A DNA stretch of 27,107 nt from Actinomycetota bacterium (GCA_005888395.1 VAXF01000034.1:1-27107), one strand, 5' to 3'. Shown: positions 1 to 9,146, counted from the first letter of the stretch. Notes: generated by a model from the letters alone, not told the origin. Numbers and translations are program-made.

Positions 1-524
1 AGACCACCTTTCGCGACCTCTTCTACGATCCCGCGTGCGGCGGCGGCATCCGCGGCGACAACGGGCTCAAGGCGTTCATCCCCGGCGGCGCGTCGTCGTA
101 CTGGCTCGGCCCCGACCAGCTCGACCTTGCCCTCGACCAGGACAAGGTCGGCCAGGCCGGCACGATGCTCGGCTCGGGGTCGGTCGTCGCCATGGACGAG
201 ACCACGTGCATGGTGCGGGCGGCGTGGCGGATCACCCGGTTCTTCGCGCACGAGTCGTGCGGGCAGTGCACGCCGTGCCGCGAGGGGAGCGGCTGGCTCG
301 AGAAGGTGCTTCGGCGCATCGAGACGGGCGCCGGCCGCGACGACGACCTCGACCTGCTCCTCGACGTCTGCGACAACATCGCGCCCGGTCTCACGTGGCC
401 GCCGCAGCAGACGACGATCTGTCCGCTCGGGCCGTCGATCCCGAGCTCGATCGTCTCGGCGATCCGCATGTTCCGCGACGAGTTCCTGGTGCACGTGAAG
501 GAAGGCGGCTGCCCGGATGGCTGA
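1..524 (+). CDS. nuoF: NADH-quinone oxidoreductase subunit F (NuoF), 3' part only
   Basis: This is the C-terminal end of the flavin- and NADH-binding subunit of complex I, which passes electrons from NADH through FMN to the Fe-S chain. The gene is cut by the left edge and reads in frame from base 3. The visible part carries the N3 [4Fe-4S] ligand motif SCGQCTPCREG, with Cys codons at 258, 267 and 276, and the fourth ligand in TTICPLGPS, with its Cys codon at 420. The NADH and FMN fold would lie to the left of the window. The stop overlaps the nuoG start by 8 bp, so the two are co-translated. Its presence shows that the first nuo cluster has the NADH-oxidising module, unlike the second cluster in the window. 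I am confident of the identity; the start is outside the window. Confidence 0.95.
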   Translation, partial: TTFRDLFYDPACGGGIRGDNGLKAFIPGGASSYWLGPDQLDLALDQDKVGQAGTMLGSGSVVAMDETTCMVRAAWRITRFFAHESCGQCTPCREGSGWLEKVLRRIETGAGRDDDLDLLLDVCDNIAPGLTWPPQQTTICPLGPSIPSSIVSAIRMFRDEFLVHVKEGGCPDG

Positions 525-3108
525 CGCCGTCACCATCACCATCGACGGGAACCAGGTCGAGGCCCGGCCGGGCGAGCTCGTGATCGCGGCCGCCGAGCGC
601 AACGGCGTCTACATCCCCCGCTTCTGCTGGCACCCGCGCATGAAGCCCGTCGGCATGTGCCGCATGTGCCTTGTTGAGATCAAGGGCCCGCGCGGCTTCT
701 CGCTCCAACCCGCCTGCTTCGTGCCGGCGGCGGAGGAGATGGAGGTGATCACCACCTCGGAGAAGGTCAAGAAGGCCCAGGACGGCGTGCTCGAGTTCCT
801 GCTCGTCAACCACCCTCTCGACTGCCCGGTGTGCGACCGCGGCGGAGAGTGCCCGCTGCAGGACCAGACGCTCGGGTTCGGCCCGGGCGAGAGCCGCTTC
901 GTCGAGGAGAAGCGGCACTGGGAGAAGCCCATCTACATCAGCGACCTCGTCGCCCTCGACCGCGAGCGGTGCATCCAGTGCGCCCGCTGCACGCGCTTCG
1001 CCGACGAGATCGCAGGCGACCCCCTGATCGACTTCGTCGGCCGCGGCGACCACGTCGAGGTCGCCACCTACCCCGACAGCCCGTTCAGCTCCTACTTCAG
1101 CGGCAACACCGTCCAGATCTGCCCGGTCGGCGCGCTGACCGCCAAGCCTTACCGCTTCCGCGCCCGGCCCTGGGACCTCGACCAGGCCGAGTCGACGTGC
1201 ACGACGTGCGCGGTCGGCTGCCGGATGGTGCTGCAGTCCTCGCGCGACCGGCTCGTGCGCTTCCTCGGCATGGACGACGACGCCGTCAACCACGGCTGGC
1301 TGTGCGACAAGGGCCGCTTCGGCCACGAGTCGGTCGACCACGAGGACCGCATCGCCCACCCGCTTGTTCGCAAAGGGCAGGACCTCGTCGAGGTGTCGTG
1401 GGGGGAGGCGCTCGCGGCGGTCGCCAAGGAGCTCGCCGAGGTCCGCGACGTGCACGGCGCCGGTGCCATCGCCGTCCTGGGCGGGTCGCGACTCACCAAC
1501 GAGGACGCCTACGCCTGGGTCAGGTTGGCGAAGGCTGTGCTCGGCACCGACAACGTCGACGCTCAACTCGGCGACGGGCTCCCGGCCGAAGCCGTGCTCG
1601 GCGTGCCAAGGGCCACGATCGACGACGCGTGCACCGCGTCGACGGTGGTGCTCCTCGCCCCCGACCTCAAGGAGGAGCTCCCCGTCCTCTACCTGCGCCT
1701 CCGTGCCGCGGCCGCCGAGGAGGGCACGGCCCTCATCGAGCTGACCCCGCAGGCCACGGGCCTCACGCCCTACGCGGCCCACTCGCTGCGGTACCGGCCG
1801 GCCGAGGCGCCGTCGGTCGTGCGCGCGCTGCTCTCTGACGGCAATGCCGACGCGGGCGGTGTTCCGGCTCCCGCGATCGCGGCCGCGCGGGCTCGCCTGC
1901 GCGATGCGGGCGACGACGTCGTCGTCGTGCTCGGCCGGCCCTCGCTGGCGGAGTCGGCCGACTCGATCGTCGAGGCGGCCGGCATGCTCGCCACCGGCGT
2001 GCCCGGAGCGCGCTTCCTCCCGGCCCTCCGGCGGGCCAACGTGCACGGCGCCCTCGACATGGGCTTCGCGCCCGGCATCCTGCCGGGCCGGGTCTCGCTC
2101 GACGACGGACGGCCGTGGTTCCGCACCGCGTGGGGGCGCGTGCCGGAGGCCCCCGGCATGGACGCCACCGCGATCCTCCAGGCCGCGGCCGAGGGCCGGG
2201 TCCACGCCCTCGTCCTCCTGGGCGCCGACCCGTTGGCCGACTTCCCCGACCGCGCCCTCGCCCGCCGGGCCCTGGCCGCCGCCGGCTACGTGGTGGCCGT
2301 CGACCTGTTCCCGACGGGCTCCAACCGCGACGCCGACGCGGTGCTGCCCGCGGCCGCGTTCGCGGAGCGGTCGGGAACGACGACCAACCTCGAGGGCCGC
2401 GTGTCCCGGCTGGCGCAGAAGGTCAACCCGCCGGGCACCGCGCGCGCCGACTGGATGATCGCGGCCGAGCTCGCGGTGCACCTCGGCGAGGACCTGGGGT
2501 TCGAGTCGGTCGACGCCATCAGCGCCGAGATCGAGCGCCTCGCCCCCGCCCACGCGGGCCTCGGCACCGGGGAGGCGGCGGCGGCGGTGACGCAGGCTCC
2601 GCCGATCGAGGAGGTCGAGGTGGCCGCGGTCGACGCCCACCTCAGCGTCGAGCAGCGCCTCGAGCCCGCGCCCACCTCCGCGCCCGCCGACGCGGCCGAC
2701 GCCGACGACGCGCAGGCAGAGGTCGTGCCCCCACCGGCGCGGCTCGCCTTCCCCCACCGCACTGCCGCGGCCGATACGCCGCCGCTCGACGCCTACTCCC
2801 TGCGCCTGGTCGCTGGGCGCCGGCTGTACGACGTCGGGACGCTCGTGCAGCACTGTCAGTCGCTCGCCGGGCTTGCGCCCGGTGCGCGGCTGCGCGCCAA
2901 CCCCTACGACCTCGACCGCCTCGGGGTCACCACGGGCGGCCGCGTGCGCGTGAGCTCTCCGCGTGCCTCGATGGTGCTCGAGGCCGAGGCCGCCCCCGGC
3001 GTCCCACGCGGATCGGCGTCGATCACGTTCAACCAGCCGGGCGAGGGCGCCGCCGATCTCATCGACGTCACCACGCCCATAACCGACGTGCGCATCGAGA
3101 CCATCTGA
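517..3108 (+). CDS. nuoG: NADH-quinone oxidoreductase subunit G (NuoG)
   Basis: This is the largest peripheral-arm subunit of complex I and carries several Fe-S clusters of the electron wire. From the N-terminus the 863-residue protein shows N1b ligands (C37, C48, C51, C67), the His-Cys3 N5 site (H99, C103, C106, C112), the N4 site (C152, C155, C158, C202) and the off-path N7 site (C228, C231, C235, C263). All ligands are present. A degenerate molybdopterin-oxidoreductase fold follows, then an Ala/Asp/Pro-rich linker at about residues 690-750. The protein ends in a small dinucleotide-binding-like beta domain (about 765-863). The ATG lies inside the nuoF reading frame, and the TGA shares a base with the nuoH ATG (TGATG), indicating translational coupling. 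Keeping N7 groups it with the bacterial NuoG type found in E. coli and Thermus. Confidence 0.96.
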   Translation: MADAVTITIDGNQVEARPGELVIAAAERNGVYIPRFCWHPRMKPVGMCRMCLVEIKGPRGFSLQPACFVPAAEEMEVITTSEKVKKAQDGVLEFLLVNHPLDCPVCDRGGECPLQDQTLGFGPGESRFVEEKRHWEKPIYISDLVALDRERCIQCARCTRFADEIAGDPLIDFVGRGDHVEVATYPDSPFSSYFSGNTVQICPVGALTAKPYRFRARPWDLDQAESTCTTCAVGCRMVLQSSRDRLVRFLGMDDDAVNHGWLCDKGRFGHESVDHEDRIAHPLVRKGQDLVEVSWGEALAAVAKELAEVRDVHGAGAIAVLGGSRLTNEDAYAWVRLAKAVLGTDNVDAQLGDGLPAEAVLGVPRATIDDACTASTVVLLAPDLKEELPVLYLRLRAAAAEEGTALIELTPQATGLTPYAAHSLRYRPAEAPSVVRALLSDGNADAGGVPAPAIAAARARLRDAGDDVVVVLGRPSLAESADSIVEAAGMLATGVPGARFLPALRRANVHGALDMGFAPGILPGRVSLDDGRPWFRTAWGRVPEAPGMDATAILQAAAEGRVHALVLLGADPLADFPDRALARRALAAAGYVVAVDLFPTGSNRDADAVLPAAAFAERSGTTTNLEGRVSRLAQKVNPPGTARADWMIAAELAVHLGEDLGFESVDAISAEIERLAPAHAGLGTGEAAAAVTQAPPIEEVEVAAVDAHLSVEQRLEPAPTSAPADAADADDAQAEVVPPPARLAFPHRTAAADTPPLDAYSLRLVAGRRLYDVGTLVQHCQSLAGLAPGARLRANPYDLDRLGVTTGGRVRVSSPRASMVLEAEAAPGVPRGSASITFNQPGEGAADLIDVTTPITDVRIETI

Positions 3109-4274
3109 TGGGTGACCCGCTGTTCTCGAAGGGTGTCGGCCCCACGGTTGTGCTGATCGTCCTCATCAAGACGCTCGTGGTGTTCGTCTTCCTTCTGGTC
3201 GGCGTTCTGTTCACGATCTGGATGCTGCGCAAGGTCATGGCCGACATGCAGGACCGCATCGGCCCCAACCGCGCCGGCCCCTACGGCCTCCTGCAGAGCG
3301 TCGCCGACGGCATCAAGCTCTTCTTCAAGGAGGATCTGCTCCCCGAGACGGCCGACCGGCGCGTGTTCCGGCTCGCGCCGTACCTCGCAGCGGTGCCCGC
3401 CTTCCTCACGTTCGCGGTGGTGCCGATCGGCGGCACCGTGAAGCTGTTCGGCCACCGCACGATCCTCCAGCTCGCCGACCCGCCCGTCGGCATCCTGCTG
3501 GTGCTCGCGCTGTCGTCTATCGCCGTCTACGGCGTGATGCTCGCGGGCTGGGCGTCGGGCTCGAAGTACCCGCTCCTCGGCGGCGTGCGCGTCACCGCCC
3601 AGATGCTGTCGTACGAGGCGGCGATGGGCCTCGCCACGGCGGCGGTCGTGCTCTCGGCCGGCTCACTGTCGACGCGCGTCATCGTGACTGAGCAGGCCAA
3701 CTGGCGTTGGAACCTCTGGCAGCTCGGCATCATTCCGTTCGCCGTCTTCCTTCTCGCTGCCGCCGCCGAGATGCGGCATCGGCCGTTCGACCTCGTCGAG
3801 GCCGACCAGGAGCTGGTGGCCGGGTTCATGACCGAGTACTCGTCGGTGCGCTTCGCGCTCTTCTACCTGGCCGAGTTCATGGGCACGATCACGATGTCGG
3901 CCGTCATGATCACGCTGTTCCTCGGCGGCCCGCTCGGGCCCGACATCGGGTTCCTCGGCGGGCGCGTCTCTCCGCTGTGGTTCTTCGTCAAGCTGGTGGG
4001 CTTCCTCTTCCTCTTCATGTGGATCCGAACGACGGTCCCGCGCTTCCGCTACGACCAGCTCATGGACCTCGGCTGGAAGCGGATGATCCCACTGTCGCTG
4101 GCGTGGCTGCTGCTCATCGCCGCCATGCGCCTCGGGGTCGACGAAGGCTGGAACCGCTTCGAGGTGGTGGCCATCGCCGTCGCTGCCGGCACCGTGGCCG
4201 CGGGTGCGCTCGCCGCCGCCATGCGCGTCTCCGCGGCGCGCCGCGAGGAGCAAGAGTTGGAGGCGACCGTCTGA
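3108..4274 (+). CDS. nuoH: NADH-quinone oxidoreductase subunit H (NuoH), first copy
   Basis: This is the membrane subunit that joins the peripheral arm to the pump subunits and forms much of the quinone tunnel. It has 388 residues with about eight or nine hydrophobic segments. Recognisable family blocks are RIGPNRAGPYGLLQ in the first loop, GWASGSKYPLLGG, and PFDLVEADQELVAGF followed by TEYSS in the conserved cytoplasmic loop. The usual AETNRxPFD stretch reads AEMRHRPFD here, so the normally conserved Thr-Asn-Arg is altered. The C-terminus is a short charged tail. The start is the ATG of a TGATG overlap with nuoG, and the stop forms the same overlap with nuoI. The family call is secure. The altered loop could be a lineage trait. 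Confidence 0.95.
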   Translation: MGDPLFSKGVGPTVVLIVLIKTLVVFVFLLVGVLFTIWMLRKVMADMQDRIGPNRAGPYGLLQSVADGIKLFFKEDLLPETADRRVFRLAPYLAAVPAFLTFAVVPIGGTVKLFGHRTILQLADPPVGILLVLALSSIAVYGVMLAGWASGSKYPLLGGVRVTAQMLSYEAAMGLATAAVVLSAGSLSTRVIVTEQANWRWNLWQLGIIPFAVFLLAAAAEMRHRPFDLVEADQELVAGFMTEYSSVRFALFYLAEFMGTITMSAVMITLFLGGPLGPDIGFLGGRVSPLWFFVKLVGFLFLFMWIRTTVPRFRYDQLMDLGWKRMIPLSLAWLLLIAAMRLGVDEGWNRFEVVAIAVAAGTVAAGALAAAMRVSAARREEQELEATV

Positions 4275-4882
4275 TGGGCTATCTCGACGGGTTCCGCGTC
4301 ACCCTGCGCGAGATGTTCCGTCCCCGCGTCACGTGGCAGTACCCGGAGGTGAAGCGGCCCAAGCCCGAGCGCCTGCACGGCCGCCACGTGCTCAACCGCT
4401 ACGAGGACGGCATGGAGAAGTGCATCGGGTGCGAGCTGTGCGCGGGCGTGTGCCCCGCCCGCTGCATCTACGTACGCGGCGCCGACAACCCGCCCGACGC
4501 GCCCGTCTCCCCGGGCGAGCGCTACGGGTTCGTCTACGAGATCAACTACCTGCGCTGCATCCACTGCGACCTCTGCGTCGAGGCCTGCCCGACCGAGGCC
4601 ATCACCGAGGGGAAGCTCTTCGAGTTCTCGTTCACCAACCGCGACGACGCCATCTACACCAAGGACGAGCTCTTGGTCGACGACGACGGCATGCCGCGGA
4701 AGCTGCCCTGGGAGGACTGGCGGCCCGGCGAGGAGACGCACACATCCGCCTGGGTGCGGGCGACGTCACCGTCGGGCTCGGCACAGTACGAGGGCTTCGC
4801 CGCCTGGTCGCCCGAGCTCGGGTTCGGCCTCCGCCCGGGCGAGCCGGCGCAGGCCGAGGCCGACGAGCAGGAAGGCGGCTGA
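4274..4882 (+). CDS. nuoI: NADH-quinone oxidoreductase subunit I (NuoI), first copy
   Basis: This is the ferredoxin-like subunit holding clusters N6a and N6b, the last relays before N2 and quinone. The 202-residue protein has two complete CxxCxxCxxxCP motifs: C50, C53, C56, C60 and C95, C98, C101, C105. A hydrophobic N-terminal segment (YLDGFRVTLREMF) fits the amphipathic helix that docks on the membrane arm. The C-terminal part beyond about residue 150 is an acidic, Pro/Gly-rich extension longer than the core ferredoxin fold needs. It is coupled to nuoH by TGATG and lies 2 bp before nuoJ. It makes a useful internal control for the second NuoI, which lacks one of these cysteines. Confidence 0.96.
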   Translation: MGYLDGFRVTLREMFRPRVTWQYPEVKRPKPERLHGRHVLNRYEDGMEKCIGCELCAGVCPARCIYVRGADNPPDAPVSPGERYGFVYEINYLRCIHCDLCVEACPTEAITEGKLFEFSFTNRDDAIYTKDELLVDDDGMPRKLPWEDWRPGEETHTSAWVRATSPSGSAQYEGFAAWSPELGFGLRPGEPAQAEADEQEGG

Positions 4883-4884
4883 GC

Positions 4885-5424
4885 ATGGACTGGTTCGTCT
4901 TCGTGGTCGCCGGCGCGCTCGCCATCGCGGGCGCGCTCGGTGTTGTTTTGTCGCGCAACCCGGTGCACGCGGCGCTGATGCTGGTGATGTCGCTGCTGGC
5001 GGTGGCCGTGCTCTTCGTCGAGCAGAAGGCCGACTTCCTCGCGGCCGTGCAGGTGATCGTCTACGCCGGCGCCATCGTCGTGCTCTTCCTCTTCGTGATC
5101 ATGCTCATCGGTGTCGACCGTCCCGAGAGCCTCACCGTCGAGCCACTGCGAGGCCAGCGTCCATTCGCTGCGTTCATCGGCGTCGCCGCGTTCGCGGAGT
5201 TGTTCTTCCTCGTCCGCCTCCAGGGGGCCAGCGGGAGACGGGCGTCCGCCGGCTCGCTCACGAGCGGGCACGAGTCGAACGTCGAGCGGCTGGCCCGCCC
5301 GCTCTTCACGCACTACCTGCTGCCGTTCGAGCTCACGTCGGCCCTACTGGTGGTGGCCGTCGTGGGCGCCGTCGTTCTCTCCCGCCGGGAACGTGCCGTC
5401 ACGGTCGACGAGGGCGAGGGCTGA
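4885..5424 (+). CDS. nuoJ: NADH-quinone oxidoreductase subunit J (NuoJ), first copy
   Basis: This small membrane subunit of complex I packs against NuoK, NuoA and NuoH; its third helix carries the pi-bulge involved in coupling. The 179-residue protein has five hydrophobic segments. The family-diagnostic block FLAAVQVIVYAGAIVVLFLFVIML is present at about residues 52-75. The C-terminal block THYLLPFELTSALLVVAVVGAVVL is also typical. A soluble loop of about 30 residues (110-142) separates helices four and five. The ATG follows the nuoI stop by 2 bp, and the TGA shares a base with the nuoK ATG. The identity is secure from sequence and gene order. Confidence 0.95.
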   Translation: MDWFVFVVAGALAIAGALGVVLSRNPVHAALMLVMSLLAVAVLFVEQKADFLAAVQVIVYAGAIVVLFLFVIMLIGVDRPESLTVEPLRGQRPFAAFIGVAAFAELFFLVRLQGASGRRASAGSLTSGHESNVERLARPLFTHYLLPFELTSALLVVAVVGAVVLSRRERAVTVDEGEG

Positions 5425-5726
5425 TGGTTCCGGGCTCGTGGTTCCTGGGGCTGGCGGCGATCCTCTTCACCATCGGTGCCGTCGGCCTGCTCGTGCGCCG
5501 CAACGTGCTCGTGATGTTCATGTGCGTCGAGCTCATGCTCAACGCGGTCAACCTCACCTTCGTCACCTTCGCCCGCATGCTCGACGACATCGGCGGGCAG
5601 GTCGTCGTGTTCTTCGTGCTCGTGGTGGCGGCGGCCGAGGTCGTGGTGGGGCTGGGGATCATCGTGGCGATCTTCCGCCGGCGCCACGACGCCACTGCCG
5701 ACGACGTCTTCGCCCTGCGGGGATAG
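5424..5726 (+). CDS. nuoK: NADH-quinone oxidoreductase subunit K (NuoK), first copy
   Basis: This 100-residue, three-helix membrane subunit (MrpC-like) forms part of the proton path between NuoH and NuoN. The two buried glutamates known to matter in E. coli fall at the same numbers here: E36 in FMCVELMLNAVNL and E72 in VVAAAEVVVGLG. The length is normal for the family. The ATG overlaps the nuoJ stop (TGATG), and the TAG is followed 7 bp later by the nuoL GTG start. Nothing is unusual. Confidence 0.96.
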   Translation: MVPGSWFLGLAAILFTIGAVGLLVRRNVLVMFMCVELMLNAVNLTFVTFARMLDDIGGQVVVFFVLVVAAAEVVVGLGIIVAIFRRRHDATADDVFALRG

Positions 5727-5733
5727 CGCGCCC

Positions 5734-7632
5734 GTGCTCGAGGTCGTCTGGCTCATCCCGCTGTTGCCCCTGGCCGGGTTCGCCGTCCTGCTGGTCGGCG
5801 GTCGCCGCCTCGGCGACCCGCTGGCCGGGTGGCTGGCGACGTCGGCCGTGGCCGGCTCGTTCGTCACCAGCGTCCTCGTGTTCGCCTCGCTCTGGCACCG
5901 GCACGCAGGTCACCGCGCCTTCACCAAGGAACTCTTCACGTGGGTACCTGCGGGCGGGCTCCAAGTGAAGGTCGGCTTCCTCGCCGATCCGCTCTCGATG
6001 ACGATGGCGCTGTTCGTCACCGGGGTCGGCGCGCTGATTCATCTGTACTCGATCGGCTACATGCGCGGTGACGGCCGCTATCCGACGTTCTTCGTCTACA
6101 TGAACCTGTTCGCCTTCTCGATGCTGATGCTGGTGCTGTCGGACAGCTTCCTGCTCACCTTCCTCGGGTGGGAGGGCGTGGGCGCCTGTTCGTACTTCCT
6201 CATCTCGTTCTGGTTCGACCGCGACACGGCGGCCAGCGCCGGGAAGAAGGCGTTCGTCACCAATCGCGTGGGTGACATCGGCTTCATGCTGGCCATGTTC
6301 CTCATGTTCGCCACGTTCGGGTCGCTCCAGTACTCGAGCGTGCTGGGCCACGCCGGCACCCTCAGCCACACCACGGCCACCGCGATCGCGCTCCTGCTGT
6401 TCCTCGGCGCGGTCGGGAAATCGGCCCAGCTGCCGCTGTACGTGTGGTTGCCGGACGCCATGGAGGGCCCGACGCCCGTGTCCGCCCTCATCCACGCCGC
6501 CACCATGGTGACCGCGGGCGTCTACCTGATGGCGCGCGTCAACCCGATCCTTGCACTGGCGCCCGGCGCGCTCACTCTTATCGCCGTCGTAGGCGCGGTC
6601 ACCGCGCTGTTCGCGGCCACCGTGGCCTGCGCGCAGGACGACATCAAGCGCGTGCTCGCCTACTCCACGATCTCGCAGCTCGGCTACATGTTCCTCGCAG
6701 TCGGATCGGGCGCCTACGTCGCCGCCATCTTCCACATGGTCACCCATGCCTTCTTCAAGGCACTCCTGTTCCTCGGTGCCGGGTCTGTCATCCACGGGCT
6801 CCACGATGAGCAGGACATGAAGCGCATGGGCGGCCTGCGCCGCTTCATGCCGCTGACCGCGTCGACGTTCATCGTCGGCTGGCTCGCGATCGCCGGCTTC
6901 CCCGGCTTTTCCGGTTTCTGGTCGAAGGACGACATCCTCCTCAACGCGTGGAGCAAGAGCCACGCACTGTGGGCCGTGGGCGCGGTGACCGCCGCGCTCA
7001 CCGCGTACTACATGAGCCGCCAGGTCTTCCTCGTCTTCTACGGCCCCGAGCGCTGGAAGACTGCCGAGGAGACAGAGGCAGCTCATGCCGCCGAGCCCCA
7101 CGACGCGCCGTGGACGATGGCCGTGCCCCTCGTCACGCTCGCCGTGCTCTCGGTCACGGGTGGCGTCGTCAACCTGCCCTTCCACCGGCTCAACTTCCTC
7201 GAGAGGTGGATGGAACCGGTCTTCGCCGACCGCCTGCGCAAGGTCGACGTCGCCACCGGCACCAAGGCGGTGCTCCTCGTGGCCGTGCTCGTCGCGTTCG
7301 TGGCCGGCGTCCTCGTCGCCGGCGCGGTGTACCTGGCCCGTCGCGTGCGCGAACGGTCGATGGAACCCGCCGTGCTCCGCCAGGCATGGGGGATCGACGC
7401 CCTCTATGCCGGCGTGATCGAGACGCCGGGCCTCGCCCTCTCCAGCTGGCTGGCCTACGTGCTCGACACCAAGGTCATCGACGGCGCGGTCAACGGCGTC
7501 GGGTCGACCGTGCGGACCGCCGGCGCCCGCCTCCGCCGGGTCCAGACCGGCTACGTGCGCAACTACGCCCTGGGGATCGGCCTCGGGGTCGTCGCCGTCC
7601 TGGCCTTCATGGCAACCAGAGGTGCACCCTGA
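5734..7632 (+). CDS. nuoL: NADH-quinone oxidoreductase subunit L (NuoL), first copy
   Basis: This is the distal antiporter-like proton-pumping subunit of complex I. It has 632 residues with about 16 hydrophobic segments, and the long lateral helix and final anchor helix occupy roughly the last 110 residues. Key charged residues are present: E147 in LGWEGVGACSYF and K229 in the GKSAQ motif, followed by LPLYVWLPDAMEGPTPVS. The conserved ATMVTAGVYL and THAFFKALLFLGAGS blocks also appear. The C-terminus has VQTGYVRNYALG, as usual for NuoL. The start is GTG, 7 bp after nuoK, and it aligns with the normal NuoL N-terminus. It is a full-length control for the broken second nuoL copy. Confidence 0.96.
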   Translation: MLEVVWLIPLLPLAGFAVLLVGGRRLGDPLAGWLATSAVAGSFVTSVLVFASLWHRHAGHRAFTKELFTWVPAGGLQVKVGFLADPLSMTMALFVTGVGALIHLYSIGYMRGDGRYPTFFVYMNLFAFSMLMLVLSDSFLLTFLGWEGVGACSYFLISFWFDRDTAASAGKKAFVTNRVGDIGFMLAMFLMFATFGSLQYSSVLGHAGTLSHTTATAIALLLFLGAVGKSAQLPLYVWLPDAMEGPTPVSALIHAATMVTAGVYLMARVNPILALAPGALTLIAVVGAVTALFAATVACAQDDIKRVLAYSTISQLGYMFLAVGSGAYVAAIFHMVTHAFFKALLFLGAGSVIHGLHDEQDMKRMGGLRRFMPLTASTFIVGWLAIAGFPGFSGFWSKDDILLNAWSKSHALWAVGAVTAALTAYYMSRQVFLVFYGPERWKTAEETEAAHAAEPHDAPWTMAVPLVTLAVLSVTGGVVNLPFHRLNFLERWMEPVFADRLRKVDVATGTKAVLLVAVLVAFVAGVLVAGAVYLARRVRERSMEPAVLRQAWGIDALYAGVIETPGLALSSWLAYVLDTKVIDGAVNGVGSTVRTAGARLRRVQTGYVRNYALGIGLGVVAVLAFMATRGAP

Positions 7633-9146
7633 GCGGCTTCCCGATACTCACCGCGATAGTGGTGCTCCCGGTGGCGGCGGCGGTGGTCATCGCCGTCGTG
7701 CCGCGCTCGCGGCCGGAGATCGTGCGGGCCCTCGCGCTGCTGGCGGCGGTGCTCGAAGTCGCGCTGTCCGGCGTGCTCCTGCACCGGTTCCGCACCGGCA
7801 TCGCCGGGTTCCAGCTCGTGTCGCAGCATCCCTGGATCAAGGACTTCGGCATCTCGTGGAAGGTGGGCGTCGACGGCATCTCGCTCTTCCTCGTCGTGTT
7901 GACCGCGGTGCTCTTCGCTGTGGCCATGGCGGCGAGCACCGTCGAGCACGACCTGAAGGCGTTCATGTGCTGGATGCTCGTCCTCGAGGCCGGATGTGTC
8001 GGCGTATTCCTCTCCCTCGACCTCTTCCTGTTCTTCATCTTCTGGGAGGTCGTGCTCGTCCCGATGTACTTCCTCATCGGGGGCTGGGGCTACGAGCGCC
8101 GCGTGTACGCGGCCCTCAAGTTCTTCCTGTACACGATGCTGGGTTCGGCGCTGATGCTCGTCGGCATCCTGGCGCTCGTGTTCCTCGAGGCGCGGGGCGG
8201 TCGCCCCATCACCTTCGACCTCGTCTCGCTGGCCAACAACCAGCATCTGGCCGGCGCGACAGCCAAATGGCTGTTCCTGGCGTTCTCGGCGTCGTTCGCC
8301 GTGAAGGTGCCGCTGTTCCCCCTGCACACATGGCTCCCCGACGCCCACACCGAGGCGCCCACCGCCGGCTCGGTGATCCTCGCCGGCGTCCTGCTGAAGC
8401 TCGGCACCTACGGCTTCCTGCGGTTCGGGCTCTACCTGTTCCCGAAGGCGGCCGTCGACCTCGCACCCGTACTGCTCACGCTCGGCGTGATCGGCATCGT
8501 CTACGGCGCGCTCGTGGCTGCCGTGCAGCGCGATCTCAAACGCCTCGTTGCGTACTCGTCGGTCGCCCATCTGGGCTTCATCGTGCTGGGGACGTTCGCC
8601 CTCACCACCCAGGGCCTGCAGGGCGGGCTCCTGCAGATGATCAACCACGGCATCTCGACCGGCGCCCTGTTCCTGCTCGTCGGGATGATCTACGAGCGCC
8701 GGCACACGCGACAGATCTCGGAGCTCCGCGGTCTGCAGCGGTCTGCGCCGGTGCTGGCCGGCGTCTTCATGGTCGTGATGCTCTCGTCGATCGGCCTGCC
8801 AGGCCTCAACGGCTTCGTGGGCGAGTTCCTCGTGCTCCTCGGGACGTTCGTGACCCGCCGGTGGTGGGCGGTCGTGGCCGTTACCGGGGTGATCTTTGCC
8901 GCCGTTTACCTGCTGTGGGCCTACCAGCGCGTGTTCCACGGCACACCCGATGAGGCGAACGCCTCCGTCCCCGACATGACCTGGCGCGAGCGCGCCGTGA
9001 TGTTGCCGCTGGTCGTGCTGATCGTGTTCCTCGGCGTCTACCCGAAGCCCGTGCTCGACCGGATGGCTCCCTCGGTGAACGCGCTGCTCACCCACATCGA
9101 GCGGCACACGAGCTACCAGCAGCCCGACGTGGCGGCGGGGCGCTAG
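7629..9146 (+). CDS. nuoM: NADH-quinone oxidoreductase subunit M (NuoM), first copy, probable CTG start
   Basis: This is the middle antiporter-like pump subunit of complex I, about 505 residues with some 14 hydrophobic segments. The catalytic Glu (E140, in FIFWEVVLVPMYF) and Lys (K226, in VKVPLFPLHTWLPDAH) are present, as is TEAPTAGSVILAGVLLKLGT. No ATG, GTG or TTG in this frame lies near the expected N-terminus. The best start is CTG at 7629, which overlaps the nuoL stop as CTGA. A Shine-Dalgarno-like AGAGGTG sits at 7618-7624, and this start gives the typical SGFPILTAIVVLP beginning. GTG at 7659 or 7662 would cut into the first helix. The product is certain; the start is probable. Confidence 0.94.
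   Translation: MSGFPILTAIVVLPVAAAVVIAVVPRSRPEIVRALALLAAVLEVALSGVLLHRFRTGIAGFQLVSQHPWIKDFGISWKVGVDGISLFLVVLTAVLFAVAMAASTVEHDLKAFMCWMLVLEAGCVGVFLSLDLFLFFIFWEVVLVPMYFLIGGWGYERRVYAALKFFLYTMLGSALMLVGILALVFLEARGGRPITFDLVSLANNQHLAGATAKWLFLAFSASFAVKVPLFPLHTWLPDAHTEAPTAGSVILAGVLLKLGTYGFLRFGLYLFPKAAVDLAPVLLTLGVIGIVYGALVAAVQRDLKRLVAYSSVAHLGFIVLGTFALTTQGLQGGLLQMINHGISTGALFLLVGMIYERRHTRQISELRGLQRSAPVLAGVFMVVMLSSIGLPGLNGFVGEFLVLLGTFVTRRWWAVVAVTGVIFAAVYLLWAYQRVFHGTPDEANASVPDMTWRERAVMLPLVVLIVFLGVYPKPVLDRMAPSVNALLTHIERHTSYQQPDVAAGR

Noticed and set aside
391..2853. An 820-codon open frame on the minus strand opposite nuoG
   Set aside because: The translation is Arg/Gly/Ala/Val-rich without motifs and mirrors a gene whose every Fe-S ligand is in place. 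Long antisense frames are expected in DNA this GC-rich.
5659..7185. A 508-codon minus-strand open frame opposite nuoL
   Set aside because: It has no motifs, a composition typical of antisense frames, and lies wholly over a well-conserved nuoL. Similar frames over nuoM and nuoN (7563-9173, 9143-10630, 18127-19725) were rejected for the same reason.
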